From Clostridia bacterium (GTDB lineage Bacteria; Bacillota; Clostridia; UBA1212): a stretch of DNA of 53,208 nucleotides. How positions within the stretch are numbered: position 1 is the stretch's first letter; each line of letters starts with the position of its first letter. The stretch covers positions 1-53,208 of the forward strand of contig JAGCZO010000157.1 of NCBI GenBank assembly GCA_017959965.1, given 5' to 3'. Positions 41,295-49,536 of this stretch are shown in pieces. The position numbers were made by a program, and so were the translations under genes. The notes beneath the pieces were generated by a model that ran no database searches, was not told the DNA's origin, and saw only the letters and a program-made list of their open reading frames with translations.

Positions 41295-41954
41295 ATGGTT
41301 CCGGAAAACGCCCGTGAAAAGATCGGTTTTGTGATAGAAGAGCTGAAACGCCTGTACCCGGATGCGGAGTGCACGCTGAAATATGACGACCCGCTTCAGC
41401 TCCTTATAAGCACCAGACTCTCCGCCCAGTGCACAGACGCCAGAGTCAACATGGTGACGCCTGCTCTGTTCAAAAAATATCCCGACTGCAGGGCTTTCGC
41501 CGAAGCGGACGCAGAAGAGCTTGAGGACATAATAAGATCCACGGGCTTTTTCAGAGCCAAGGCAAGGAACATAATCGACTGCTGCAATGAGCTGCTGGAA
41601 AGGCACGGGGGTCAGGTCCCTGATACGATGGAGGAGTTAACGGCCCTCTCAGGCGTCGGCAGAAAGACCGCCAATCTCGTGCTGGGGGACGCCTTCGGCA
41701 AGCCCTCGTACGTTGTGGATACCCACGCCATCAGGCTGACCAACAGGATAGGTCTCACCGACACTAAAGATCCCGAAAAAATAGAGAAAGACCTGAGAAA
41801 GTTGGTGCCTCCGGAGGAGAGCGGCGGCTTCTGCCACAGACTTGTTGACCACGGAAGGGCGGTCTGCAAAGCGGCAAGGCCCGACTGCGTTAATTGCACC
41901 CTGAGACCGTATTGCGCGGAATACGAAAAGAGAGGTGAAAAGGTTGTTCACTAA
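41295..41954 (+). CDS. nth: Endonuclease III (DNA glycosylase/AP lyase)
   Basis: The 219-residue protein is a full-length Nth. The helix-hairpin-helix reads LSGVGRKTANLVLGDAF, with the catalytic Lys near 121. VVDTHAIRLTNRIGL holds the catalytic Asp near 138. The [4Fe-4S] site shows the usual spacing Cys-x6-Cys-x2-Cys-x5-Cys in CKAARPDCVNCTLRPYC. It excises oxidised pyrimidines and cuts the abasic site. The gene is sandwiched between GH127 and glgB, and its end overlaps the start of glgB, so it probably shares their transcript. Confidence 0.95.
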   Translation: MVPENAREKIGFVIEELKRLYPDAECTLKYDDPLQLLISTRLSAQCTDARVNMVTPALFKKYPDCRAFAEADAEELEDIIRSTGFFRAKARNIIDCCNELLERHGGQVPDTMEELTALSGVGRKTANLVLGDAFGKPSYVVDTHAIRLTNRIGLTDTKDPEKIEKDLRKLVPPEESGGFCHRLVDHGRAVCKAARPDCVNCTLRPYCAEYEKRGEKVVH

Positions 41955-43881
41955 CTATGACAGCTACCTTTTTCACGAAGGAACACATTGCGAATTATAC
42001 AACTGCCTGGGCGCGGCGACGACTGTGGAAAACAACACCAAAGGCGTCAGGTTTTCTGTCTATGCCCCCAACGCGAAGCTTGTGAACCTGAGGATCGCCG
42101 GGCAGTATGACGGCGGCGGACGGGGCGTTGACCTTGACGAATGGACCTCCTGGCTCATTCCCATGGAAAGATGTTCCGGCGGCGTGTTTTCCGTGTTCGT
42201 TCCCGGGGTAGGAGAATACGCTTCTTACAGATATGAGGTCCTTGGCAGCGACGGGATCCTTAGAAAAAAAGCGGACCCAATGGCAAGATTCTCAAGGCTC
42301 AGACCCTCAGCTCTTTCCGTCGTGTGCCCTGAATCAAAATACGTCTGGCGTGACGGAAAATACATGGAGGCTCTGGATCCGAAGACGGTCCATGAGAAGC
42401 CGATGTCGATATACGAGGTACACCTCGGCTCGTGGAAAAAGGACTACCGGAGAGGCGAGGACGGATTTCTGAATTACAGGCAGCTGGGAGACGAGCTCTC
42501 CGATTACGTCAAGTACATGGGCTTTACCCACGTGGAGCTTATCGGGATCTGCGAGCACCCCTTTGACGGCTCCTGGGGATACCAGGTGACGGGGTTCTTC
42601 TCCCCCACCAGCAGATACGGAGAACCTGACGATCTTCGCTATTTTATCGACAAAATGCACGAGAATAACATTGGCGTCATACTGGATTTCGTTCCGGCGC
42701 ATTTTCCGAAGGATCCCTTCGGCCTTGAGAGATTCGACGGCACGAATCTTTACGAACCGGAAGACCCGATGCTTGAGGAATACCCCGAGTGGGGCACGAA
42801 GGCCTTTGACCATAAAAAACCCGAGGTGAGAAGTTTTCTTATTTCCAGCGCCTGCTATTGGCTTAAAGAGTTTCACTTCGACGCTCTCAGAGTCGACGCG
42901 GTGGCCTCAATGCTCTACCTGAATTTCGGCAGAAACACGGGGAGAAAAAACGTTTACGGCGGCGAGGAGAACATTGACAGTATTGAGTTCCTGAGGCAGC
43001 TGAACAGATCCGTCGGAAGCATGACGAAGGGGTATATGATCGCCGAGGACTCATCCATCATGGGAGGCATCACGGTGCCTGAGGAGGAAGGCGGCATTGG
43101 CTTTGCCTTCAAGTGGAATCTCGGCTGGATGAACGACACGCTGAAGTATTTTGAGAAGGATCCGGTCTTCCGGGGCTACCACCACGGACAGCTCACACAT
43201 ACCATCGATTACGCCTTCACCGAGCATTTCATCCTGGTACTTTCCCACGGCGAGGTGGTGCATCTGAAGAAATCTCTGCTCGGCAAGATGCAGGGCACCG
43301 ACGGTGACAGACTGGGGGCTCTTAAGACCCTTTACGCATACCAGTACGCCCATCCGGGCAAAAAGCTGCTCTTCATGGGGCAGGAGTTTGCGGAGCCGAC
43401 GGAGTGGTACGAGGGCGCGGAGATCGACTGGTCTCTGGCGTCGGACACCTGGCACAGAGACGTCATGGAGGAGCTCAGGCTTCTGAACTCTCTTTACAGG
43501 AAATATCCCTGCCTCCATAACGATTCTCTCAACGCCAATACCTTCAACTGGGTCAACAAAAGCGACGCGATCCGGTCCACGGTGAGCTTCATCAGAAGAA
43601 ATCCCTGGAACTACAACGGCGCAGTCCTGGCAATATGCAATTTCACTCCTGTTTACATAGAAGGGTACACCGTGGGCGCCCCCATAAATGGAAAGTACAA
43701 GAGGATATTCTCCACCTTCGACACCCTTCCCGGCGGAGGGACCGTATCTTCCGACACTGTTCCCGCGGAGGCGGAGGAGAGAGAATGCGACGGGCTCCCC
43801 TATACTCTCACATACGATCTGAGACCCTACGAGACCGTGTTTTTCGAGGTGCCCGGAGAGTATACGGAGACCCCCGGCTGA
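41935..43881 (+). CDS. glgB: 1,4-alpha-glucan branching enzyme, third catalytic Asp replaced by Gly
   Basis: The 648-residue protein has the GlgB order: N-terminal CBM48-type domain (about 35-120), GH13 barrel (about 155-530) and C-terminal beta domain. The barrel carries HLGSWKKD, ILDFVPAHFPKD (region I), DALRVDAVASM (region II, nucleophile Asp321), MIAEDSS (region III, Glu371), FKWNLGWMNDTL and LLFMGQEFAEPTEW. Region IV normally reads SHDEVVH but here reads SHGEVVH, with Gly438 (GGC at 43246-43248) in place of the transition-state Asp. If real, this should strongly reduce branching activity. The GTG at 41935 overlaps nth by 20 bases; a TTG at 41944 is an alternative start. A strong terminator follows. 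Confidence 0.9.
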   Translation: MKRLFTNYDSYLFHEGTHCELYNCLGAATTVENNTKGVRFSVYAPNAKLVNLRIAGQYDGGGRGVDLDEWTSWLIPMERCSGGVFSVFVPGVGEYASYRYEVLGSDGILRKKADPMARFSRLRPSALSVVCPESKYVWRDGKYMEALDPKTVHEKPMSIYEVHLGSWKKDYRRGEDGFLNYRQLGDELSDYVKYMGFTHVELIGICEHPFDGSWGYQVTGFFSPTSRYGEPDDLRYFIDKMHENNIGVILDFVPAHFPKDPFGLERFDGTNLYEPEDPMLEEYPEWGTKAFDHKKPEVRSFLISSACYWLKEFHFDALRVDAVASMLYLNFGRNTGRKNVYGGEENIDSIEFLRQLNRSVGSMTKGYMIAEDSSIMGGITVPEEEGGIGFAFKWNLGWMNDTLKYFEKDPVFRGYHHGQLTHTIDYAFTEHFILVLSHGEVVHLKKSLLGKMQGTDGDRLGALKTLYAYQYAHPGKKLLFMGQEFAEPTEWYEGAEIDWSLASDTWHRDVMEELRLLNSLYRKYPCLHNDSLNANTFNWVNKSDAIRSTVSFIRRNPWNYNGAVLAICNFTPVYIEGYTVGAPINGKYKRIFSTFDTLPGGGTVSSDTVPAEAEERECDGLPYTLTYDLRPYETVFFEVPGEYTETPG

Positions 43882-43907
43882 TGTGAAAAACAGTGATAAT
43901 AAGCTCT

Positions 43908-43959
43908 GCCTGACCTGCCCGGTTTTTCCAAAAAAACTGCGGGATCAGGCTTTTTTTTG
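43908..43959 (+). terminator. Intrinsic terminator after glgB
   Basis: GCCTGA and CCCG on the left pair with TCAGGC and CGGG on the right (43908-43950), followed by TTTTTTTT. Its T-run abuts the -35 box of the next promoter. Confidence 0.75.
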
Positions 43960-43988
43960 TTGAACGTAAAGGCCGGAAATGGTATAAT
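43960..43988 (+). promoter_or_regulatory. Predicted sigma-A promoter of the phosphofructokinase gene
   Basis: TTGAAC (43960-43965) and TATAAT (43983-43988) are 17 bases apart. The transcript would start near 43995, giving a leader of about 58 bases that contains a perfect 8-bp hairpin. Confidence 0.8.
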
Positions 43989-44016
43989 TTCAAGCGGAAA
44001 TCCAAAGGGAGGAAAA

Positions 44017-44039
44017 CCCGCGCAGCAAACGTGCGCGGG
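44017..44039 (+). other. Perfect hairpin between the ribosome site and start codon of the phosphofructokinase gene
   Basis: CCCGCGCA (44017-44024) pairs with TGCGCGGG (44032-44039) across GCAAACG. The only strong Shine-Dalgarno (GGGAGG, 44008-44013) is 39 bases before the ATG at 44053. Folding the hairpin would bring the two within about 16 bases. Confidence 0.55.
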
Positions 44040-44052
44040 ATGTTGGAATGTT

Positions 44053-45297
44053 ATGAAAAAATTGGTTGGCGCAGCGGTTTTCGGACAGTCCGGAGGCCCC
44101 ACATCGGTTATTAATTCCAGCGCGGCAGGCGTGTTTCTGACCGCTCTTGACAGTGAATGCATCACAAAAGTTTACGGCGCGGCTCACGGGATCAGGGGTA
44201 TCCTTGACGAGCAGCTTTATGACATCGGCCTTGAGGACAGGCAGGAGCTCCTTTACCTTAAAAACACCCCTTCGTCCGCACTGGGAAGCGTAAGATATAA
44301 GCTCGCGGACGCGGAAAAGGACGACACGGACTATAAGAGGCTGCTTGAGGTCTTCAAAAAGTACGATATCAGGTATTTCTTCTACAACGGCGGAAACGAT
44401 TCCATGGACACCTGTAACAAGATATCGAAGTTCATGCAGAAATCGGGATACGAGTGCCGGGTCATGGGCGTTCCCAAAACTATCGACAACGACCTCTGGG
44501 GCACCGATCACTGCCCGGGCTTCGGAAGCGCCGCTAAATATATTGCCACGTCCCTCATGGAGGTCTACTGCGACGCCAGAGTTTACGACAAGGGCTGCAT
44601 CATTGTCATCGAGATCATGGGAAGGAACGCGGGCTGGCTGACAGGCGCGGCGGCTCTTGCCAGTGCCAAGGGCGCAGGCCCCGATCTTATTTATCTCCCG
44701 GAGCTTCCCTTCGACAAGGAGAAGTTCATCGAGGACGTGAAGCGCATTTCCAAAGCCAATAACGGAAACTGCATGATAGCCGTTTCCGAAGGCGTGAAAT
44801 ACCCGGACGGCAGATACGTTGCCGACAGCGGCGTAAAAGACAAGTTCGGCCATGCCCAGCTCGGCGGCGTTGCCGGGGCTCTCGGCGCGATCCTCAGGGA
44901 AGAGATCCAGGACTACAGAGTCAGGACCATTGAACTCAGCCTTCTCCAGAGATGCGGAGCCCACTGCGGATCCGGAAGAGACGTTGAGGAAGCCTTCGAG
45001 GCCGGAAAGACCGCAGTCGAGATGGCTGTGTCCGGAAAGACTGATTTCTGCGTCGGCTTTGAGCGCGTTATAAAGAACGGCGAGTACAAGTGCGAGATGA
45101 AGCTCATCCCGCTTTCCGAGATCGCTAATACAGAAAAGAAGGTCCCCAGAGAATGGATCAACGAAGAAGGAAACTTTGTAAACGAAAAATTCGTTGAGTA
45201 TGCTCTTCCTCTCATCCAGGGCGAACCGGACTACTGCCGCGAAGACGGTCTCCCCAGGTTTGCCAGACTCAAAAAGATCCTTGCAAAGGCTAACTGA
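44053..45297 (+). CDS. pfp: Phosphofructokinase, pyrophosphate-dependent type by motif
   Basis: The 414-residue protein is a phosphofructokinase: VFGQSGGPTSVINSSAAG at the N-terminus, GGNDSMDTC (113-121) and VPKTIDNDLWGTDHCPGF with the catalytic Asp145. ATP-using enzymes have Gly at the position after GGD and LPGTIDND. Here Asp116 and Lys142 occupy these two positions, the pair that defines pyrophosphate-dependent enzymes. It would convert fructose-6-phosphate and PPi to fructose-1,6-bisphosphate reversibly. It has its own promoter and terminator, so it is probably transcribed alone. Upstream in-frame codons offer no start with a ribosome site. Confidence 0.85.
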   Translation: MKKLVGAAVFGQSGGPTSVINSSAAGVFLTALDSECITKVYGAAHGIRGILDEQLYDIGLEDRQELLYLKNTPSSALGSVRYKLADAEKDDTDYKRLLEVFKKYDIRYFFYNGGNDSMDTCNKISKFMQKSGYECRVMGVPKTIDNDLWGTDHCPGFGSAAKYIATSLMEVYCDARVYDKGCIIVIEIMGRNAGWLTGAAALASAKGAGPDLIYLPELPFDKEKFIEDVKRISKANNGNCMIAVSEGVKYPDGRYVADSGVKDKFGHAQLGGVAGALGAILREEIQDYRVRTIELSLLQRCGAHCGSGRDVEEAFEAGKTAVEMAVSGKTDFCVGFERVIKNGEYKCEMKLIPLSEIANTEKKVPREWINEEGNFVNEKFVEYALPLIQGEPDYCREDGLPRFARLKKILAKAN

Positions 45298-45325
45298 TCT
45301 TCCTTTGAACAAAAGTTGATTCCGG

Positions 45326-45366
45326 ACGGAAAAGGCCCCGTTTTGAGACCTTTTCCGTTGTTTTAC
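45326..45366 (+). terminator. Intrinsic terminator after the phosphofructokinase gene
   Basis: ACGGAAAAGG (45326-45335) pairs perfectly with CCTTTTCCGT (45349-45358), followed by TGTTTTAC. Confidence 0.75.
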
Positions 45367-45371
45367 ACCTT

Positions 45372-45472
45372 ATGACGCCCCTCCCGGGCGCGAAAGACCG
45401 CCCGGGAGAAGGTTTCCTGCGGAAACCCGGCCGCGCCGCGGCCGGGGCGTCATGCGGCTCACAAGCAGCCGC
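45372..45472 (+). other. Four-way-junction fold plus a flanking hairpin upstream of polC
   Basis: ATGACGCCC (45372-45380) pairs with GGGCGTCAT (45445-45453). Inside lie three perfect hairpins: CTCCCGGGCG/CGCCCGGGAG (45381-45408), GGTTTCC/GGAAACC (45411-45427) and CGGCCGC/GCGGCCG (45428-45444). Only two bases (AA, 45409-45410) are unpaired at the junction. A fifth stem, GCGGCT/AGCCGC (45454-45472), stacks directly on the closing helix. All helices are free of mismatches. It lies after the upstream terminator and 36 bases before the polC ATG. I cannot match it to a known RNA class. Confidence 0.65.
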
Positions 45473-45507
45473 AAAAACGGGTGCGTTGCGACAGGATAAG
45501 AGACGAA

Positions 45508-48500
45508 ATGAACAGCAATATGACCATAGATAAACTGAAGGTGGCGAAAAACGGCTCCGTTGAGGTGTACATAAGCGGAGGCGTGTTTGGCTATGACGAC
45601 GCAAAAAAGTTCGCAGCCGCCCAGCTGGGAAATAAAATAGACATGGAAAAGGCCTCGATCCGCATCTCCTGGGGCGAGGAATATATAAAAGCGGTAACGG
45701 ACGACGTTTTAAGAGCAAAGCTCTGGAACACCATCAGGGAGTACGTCTGCGACAAACACCCTGCCTCCTGCGCCATGCTGAGGCTGGAAGGCTCCGCCCA
45801 CAAGATCACGCCTGAGGGCGTTTTCATTTTGGTAAACCCCATGGCGTATACTATTCTGAAGAACGAAAATATTGCCGATGAGATCAGAAAGTTCCTGAAA
45901 ACTCTCTTTAAAAAGACCGTCCCCGTGTCCATACGTGAGGCCGAGGACGTGAAAGCCGGTTCTTCCCGCCGCGGCAGGAAAAAGGAGCAGGTCTATTATT
46001 ACGACGAAGAGGCCTACAACAAGGAGGTCGCCGAGACCATAAAAAACAATAAGGACAAGAGAAAGACCAAGCGGGCGGCGGGCTCCTACTACAGCGACCA
46101 CTATAAAGGAGGCGGTTCGGGAAAGAAGCGCATCCTGACGCCGAAGGACGGGGCGGAGCTTCCGAAGGACACAAAAGGCAACACCATGCTCATTGGCGGT
46201 GAGATCGTTGACGAGCCTGTGAGGATGGATACGATAAATGCGGATATGGGCTTCGTTGCCGTGAAAGGCAGAGTCTTCAAGCTGGAGACGAAGCCTATCA
46301 GAAACAATTCCCGCATAGCCATATTGTACATCACCGACGAGACCTATTCCGTTGCCGCCAAATTCTTTTTCGAGCCCGAGGATGATGCCTTCGTGGAGAA
46401 GCACTTCGCGGCGGGCAGCCATCTGATACTCTACGGGGACATTGCCTACGATAAATATTCAAAGGAGCTCAGCCTTCTGATCAGGAACGCATCCTCCTAT
46501 AAGCCCGAAAAAAGAGTGGACCATGCGGAAAAGAAGAGGGTGGAGCTGCATCTCCATACCACTTTGAGCGCCCTTGACGCCCTGACAAGGCCGAAGGAGC
46601 TCATCAAAAGAGTGACTGAATGGGGCCACAGCGCGATCGCGATCACGGATCACGGCGTGGTGCAGGCATACCCTGACGTGTTCAACGCCGCAAAAGACCT
46701 CAAGAGCGACATAAAGATCATCTACGGAATAGAGTGCTACCTGACCGATTTTCCGGAGGAGACCGATCCCGAGACTTCTAAAAAGTTCCGCACCTGGCAC
46801 TGCATCATACTGGTGAAAGATCTCGTGGGCCTTAAAAACCTTTACAGACTCATCTCCAATTCCAACCTCAGCTACTTCCACAGAAGGCCCAGAATGCCCA
46901 GGTTTGATATAGACGCGAACAGGGAAGGCCTGATCATCGGAAGCGCATGCTCTGAGGGCGAGCTTTACCAGGCGATAGTTGACGGCGCAAGCGATGAAGA
47001 GCTTGAGAAGATCGCATCGTTTTACGACTACCTGGAGATCCAGCCCATAGAGAACAATATCTACCTTGTCCGGGAGGGAAGGGTGGCCTCCGAGCAGGAG
47101 CTTGTAAACATAAACAAGAAGATCCTCGGCCTTGCCGACAGACTGGGCAAGCTCACCGTTGCCACCTGCGACGTTCACTTCCTTGACCCCGAGGATGCGA
47201 TATACCGCGAGGTCATGCAGACCGCCCAAGGGTATAAGGACGCAGCTTTCCAGGCGCCGCTCTACCTCAGAACCACTGAAGAGATGCTGGCGGAGTTTGC
47301 GCACCTGGACGAAAGAGCCTACGAGGTGGTGGTGGAAAACACCAATAAGATCGCGGACATGATCGAGGTGATAAGGCCTGTTCCCAAGGGGACCTATCAG
47401 CCTGCCATAGAAGGGTCCGACGAAGACCTGAGAAGCATGTGCCTCAAAAAAGCTATAGACACCTACGGCGATCCGGTGCCGGAGCACGTAATGGCAAGGC
47501 TGAACAAGGAGCTTGACGCCATTATCTCCAATCACTTTTCGGTGCTCTACATCGCCGCGCAGAAGCTCGTGGCCCACTCCGCGGAGAACGGATACACTGT
47601 GGGCTCAAGAGGCTCTGTGGGATCGTCATTGGCGGCATACATGGCGGGAATAACGGAAGTCAACGCATTGCCTCCCCACTACCGCTGCCCCGAATGCAAA
47701 TACAGTGAATTCTACTTCAATCAGGAGTACGAGGCAGGCTGCGACATGCCCGAAAAGGACTGCCCGAAATGCGGCACAAAGCTCATAAGAGACGGCTTTG
47801 ACATTCCTTTTGAGACGTTTTTGGGATTTAAGGGCGAAAAAACCCCTGATATCGATCTCAATTTCGCCTCCGAGGACCAGGTCAGGGCCCACAAATACTG
47901 CGACGTGCTGTTCGGCGAAAAATACGTTTTCAGAGCCGGAACCATAGCGGGTCTGCAGGACAAGACCGCTATGGGCTATGTCAGGAAATATCTCGAGGTG
48001 ACCGGAAGAGCCGCCAATGAGGCCGAGATGATGAGACTTTCCGCGCCCCTTGAAGGTGTGAAAAAGACAACGGGCCAGCACCCCGGAGGCATCATGGTGG
48101 TGCCCAGGGATAAGGACATACTTGATTTCACTCCTATCCAGCACCCCGCGGACGACGACGGCAAAGGCGTTGTGACCACCCACTTCGACTACCATTTCCT
48201 CCACGACACGATCCTAAAGCTTGACATTCTGGGCCACGACGGCCCGAAGATCGTCAAGATGCTTCACACCTTCACGGGCATTGACCCCATGAAGATCGAC
48301 ATATCCGATCCTGAGGTGCTATCGCTTTTCGTGTCCCCGGAGCCCCTTAATGCCGACCAGGCCCTTCTCAACGAGCCTCTCGAAACCGGCAGCCTCGGCA
48401 TCCCCGAATTCGGAACCTCTTTTGCCATTGGCCTCCTGAAGAGCACAAAACCTAAGACAGTATCCGATCTGGTCAGGATCTCAGGCCTTTCCCACGGAAC

Positions 48501-49317
48501 CAACGTCTGGCAGGACAACGCCTCCGAGCTTATCGAAAACAACGTCGCCACGTTGTCGGAGTGCATCTGCTGCCGCGACGATATCATGATATATCTCATC
48601 AAAATGGGCGTTGAAAAGGAGATCGCCTTCAACGTCATGGAAGCGGTAAGAAAGGGAAAGGTCGCCTCCGGCAAGTGCCCCGAATGGCCCAAATGGAAGG
48701 AGGAACTCAAGGCTCACAACGTGCCCGACTGGTACCTCGGCTCCTGCGAAAAGATACAGTACATGTTCCCGAAGGCCCATGCCGTTGCTTACGTGCTTCT
48801 TTCCGTGCGAATGGCCTGGTACAAGATATACGAGCCCCTTGCCTATTACGCAACCCGGTTCACCCTGAAGCTGGAGTTCTTTGAAGGCCACAATATGATC
48901 AACGGCATCGACAAGGCGAAGCTTGCCCAGAAGGATCTGAAGCAGAAGGGCACCAGGGAAAAGCTGTCCAAGAAGGAAGAGGACCTGCTGGTGATCTACG
49001 AGCAGATCGTTGAAATGTACGCAAGGCACATAGAATTTCTGCCCGTTGACCTGTACAAGTCAAAAGCGGCCATGTTCGTGCCCGAGGACGGTAAGCTGAG
49101 GCCTCCCTTCTGCGCTCTTCAGGGCGTCGGCATCACAGCCGGCGAGTCGCTTGAAAAGGCCGCGTCCACGGGCGAGGAATTCAGCAGTATCGAAGACGTA
49201 AGGAACAGGGCAAAGGTGAACAAGACAGTTATCGAAGTCCTGAGGGCCAACGGAGTTCTGACCGGCCTTCCGGAGGACGACGCGCTCACCTTCTTTGACT
49301 GGGCAGACAAAAAATAA
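45508..49317 (+). CDS. polC: DNA polymerase III PolC-type alpha subunit lacking the exonuclease insert
   Basis: From the ATG at 45508 the protein has 1269 residues, versus about 1440 for typical PolC. Order: N-terminal domain, a charged linker (about 145-225), OB-fold, PHP domain from about residue 345 (VELHLHTTLSALDAL, AITDHGVVQAYPD), palm with PDIDLNF (Asp781, Asp783) and LDILGHDG, the Cys cluster CPECKY ... CPKCG, and fingers with SLGIPEFGT and ISGLSHGTNVWQDNA. In PolC the 3'-5' exonuclease is inserted within PHP. Here IYGIECYLTDF runs within about 25 residues into RTWHCIILVKDLVGLKNL, so the insert is absent. The ribosome site is weak, and a GTG at 45481 is an alternative start. Proofreading must come from elsewhere. 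Confidence 0.9.
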   Translation: MNSNMTIDKLKVAKNGSVEVYISGGVFGYDDAKKFAAAQLGNKIDMEKASIRISWGEEYIKAVTDDVLRAKLWNTIREYVCDKHPASCAMLRLEGSAHKITPEGVFILVNPMAYTILKNENIADEIRKFLKTLFKKTVPVSIREAEDVKAGSSRRGRKKEQVYYYDEEAYNKEVAETIKNNKDKRKTKRAAGSYYSDHYKGGGSGKKRILTPKDGAELPKDTKGNTMLIGGEIVDEPVRMDTINADMGFVAVKGRVFKLETKPIRNNSRIAILYITDETYSVAAKFFFEPEDDAFVEKHFAAGSHLILYGDIAYDKYSKELSLLIRNASSYKPEKRVDHAEKKRVELHLHTTLSALDALTRPKELIKRVTEWGHSAIAITDHGVVQAYPDVFNAAKDLKSDIKIIYGIECYLTDFPEETDPETSKKFRTWHCIILVKDLVGLKNLYRLISNSNLSYFHRRPRMPRFDIDANREGLIIGSACSEGELYQAIVDGASDEELEKIASFYDYLEIQPIENNIYLVREGRVASEQELVNINKKILGLADRLGKLTVATCDVHFLDPEDAIYREVMQTAQGYKDAAFQAPLYLRTTEEMLAEFAHLDERAYEVVVENTNKIADMIEVIRPVPKGTYQPAIEGSDEDLRSMCLKKAIDTYGDPVPEHVMARLNKELDAIISNHFSVLYIAAQKLVAHSAENGYTVGSRGSVGSSLAAYMAGITEVNALPPHYRCPECKYSEFYFNQEYEAGCDMPEKDCPKCGTKLIRDGFDIPFETFLGFKGEKTPDIDLNFASEDQVRAHKYCDVLFGEKYVFRAGTIAGLQDKTAMGYVRKYLEVTGRAANEAEMMRLSAPLEGVKKTTGQHPGGIMVVPRDKDILDFTPIQHPADDDGKGVVTTHFDYHFLHDTILKLDILGHDGPKIVKMLHTFTGIDPMKIDISDPEVLSLFVSPEPLNADQALLNEPLETGSLGIPEFGTSFAIGLLKSTKPKTVSDLVRISGLSHGTNVWQDNASELIENNVATLSECICCRDDIMIYLIKMGVEKEIAFNVMEAVRKGKVASGKCPEWPKWKEELKAHNVPDWYLGSCEKIQYMFPKAHAVAYVLLSVRMAWYKIYEPLAYYATRFTLKLEFFEGHNMINGIDKAKLAQKDLKQKGTREKLSKKEEDLLVIYEQIVEMYARHIEFLPVDLYKSKAAMFVPEDGKLRPPFCALQGVGITAGESLEKAASTGEEFSSIEDVRNRAKVNKTVIEVLRANGVLTGLPEDDALTFFDWADKK

Positions 49318-49372
49318 CTTACTTTAAAGGACGACGCCAAAGGGCCTGCCTGCCGCGGAGACGTTATTTTCC

Positions 49373-49401
49373 TTGACGAAACCTGCCGACTGTGTTATCG
49401 T
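49373..49401 (+). promoter_or_regulatory. Predicted promoter of the second SGNH hydrolase gene
   Basis: TTGACG (49373-49378) and TATCGT (49396-49401) are 17 bases apart. A GTAAAAGCA/TGCTTTAC hairpin and a tandem repeat lie between this site and the ATG at 49537. Confidence 0.4.
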
Positions 49402-49448
49402 TCGACAGGTAAAAGCATTTATGCTTTACCGGAAAGCTCTCACGGGTT

Positions 49449-49517
49449 TTTTGAAGTCCGGCTGCGTTGATGCCTTTTGAAGTCCGGCTGAGTTGATGCC
49501 TTTTGAAGTCCGGCTGC
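49449..49517 (+). repeat. Tandem 26-base repeat (2.6 copies) in the SGNH hydrolase leader
   Basis: The unit TTTTGAAGTCCGGCTG plus (C/A)GTTGATGCC starts at 49449, 49475 and 49501, the last copy being partial. In the third copy the sequence continues so that CCGGCT pairs with AGCCGG (49510-49525), placing a hairpin directly before the AAGGAG ribosome site. Confidence 0.7.
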
Positions 49518-49536
49518 GGAGCCGGAAGGAGTTTTT

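Noticed and set aside
44990-45300. Possible mobile-element end near the GC-rich palindromes before polC
   Set aside because: No transposase, target-site duplication or terminal inverted repeats of an insertion sequence were found. The palindromes are better described as one multi-helix fold at 45372-45472.
46459-47577. Minus-strand frame of 372 codons inside polC
   Set aside because: It is a shadow of the polC PHP and palm coding sequence, with no start signal or domain.
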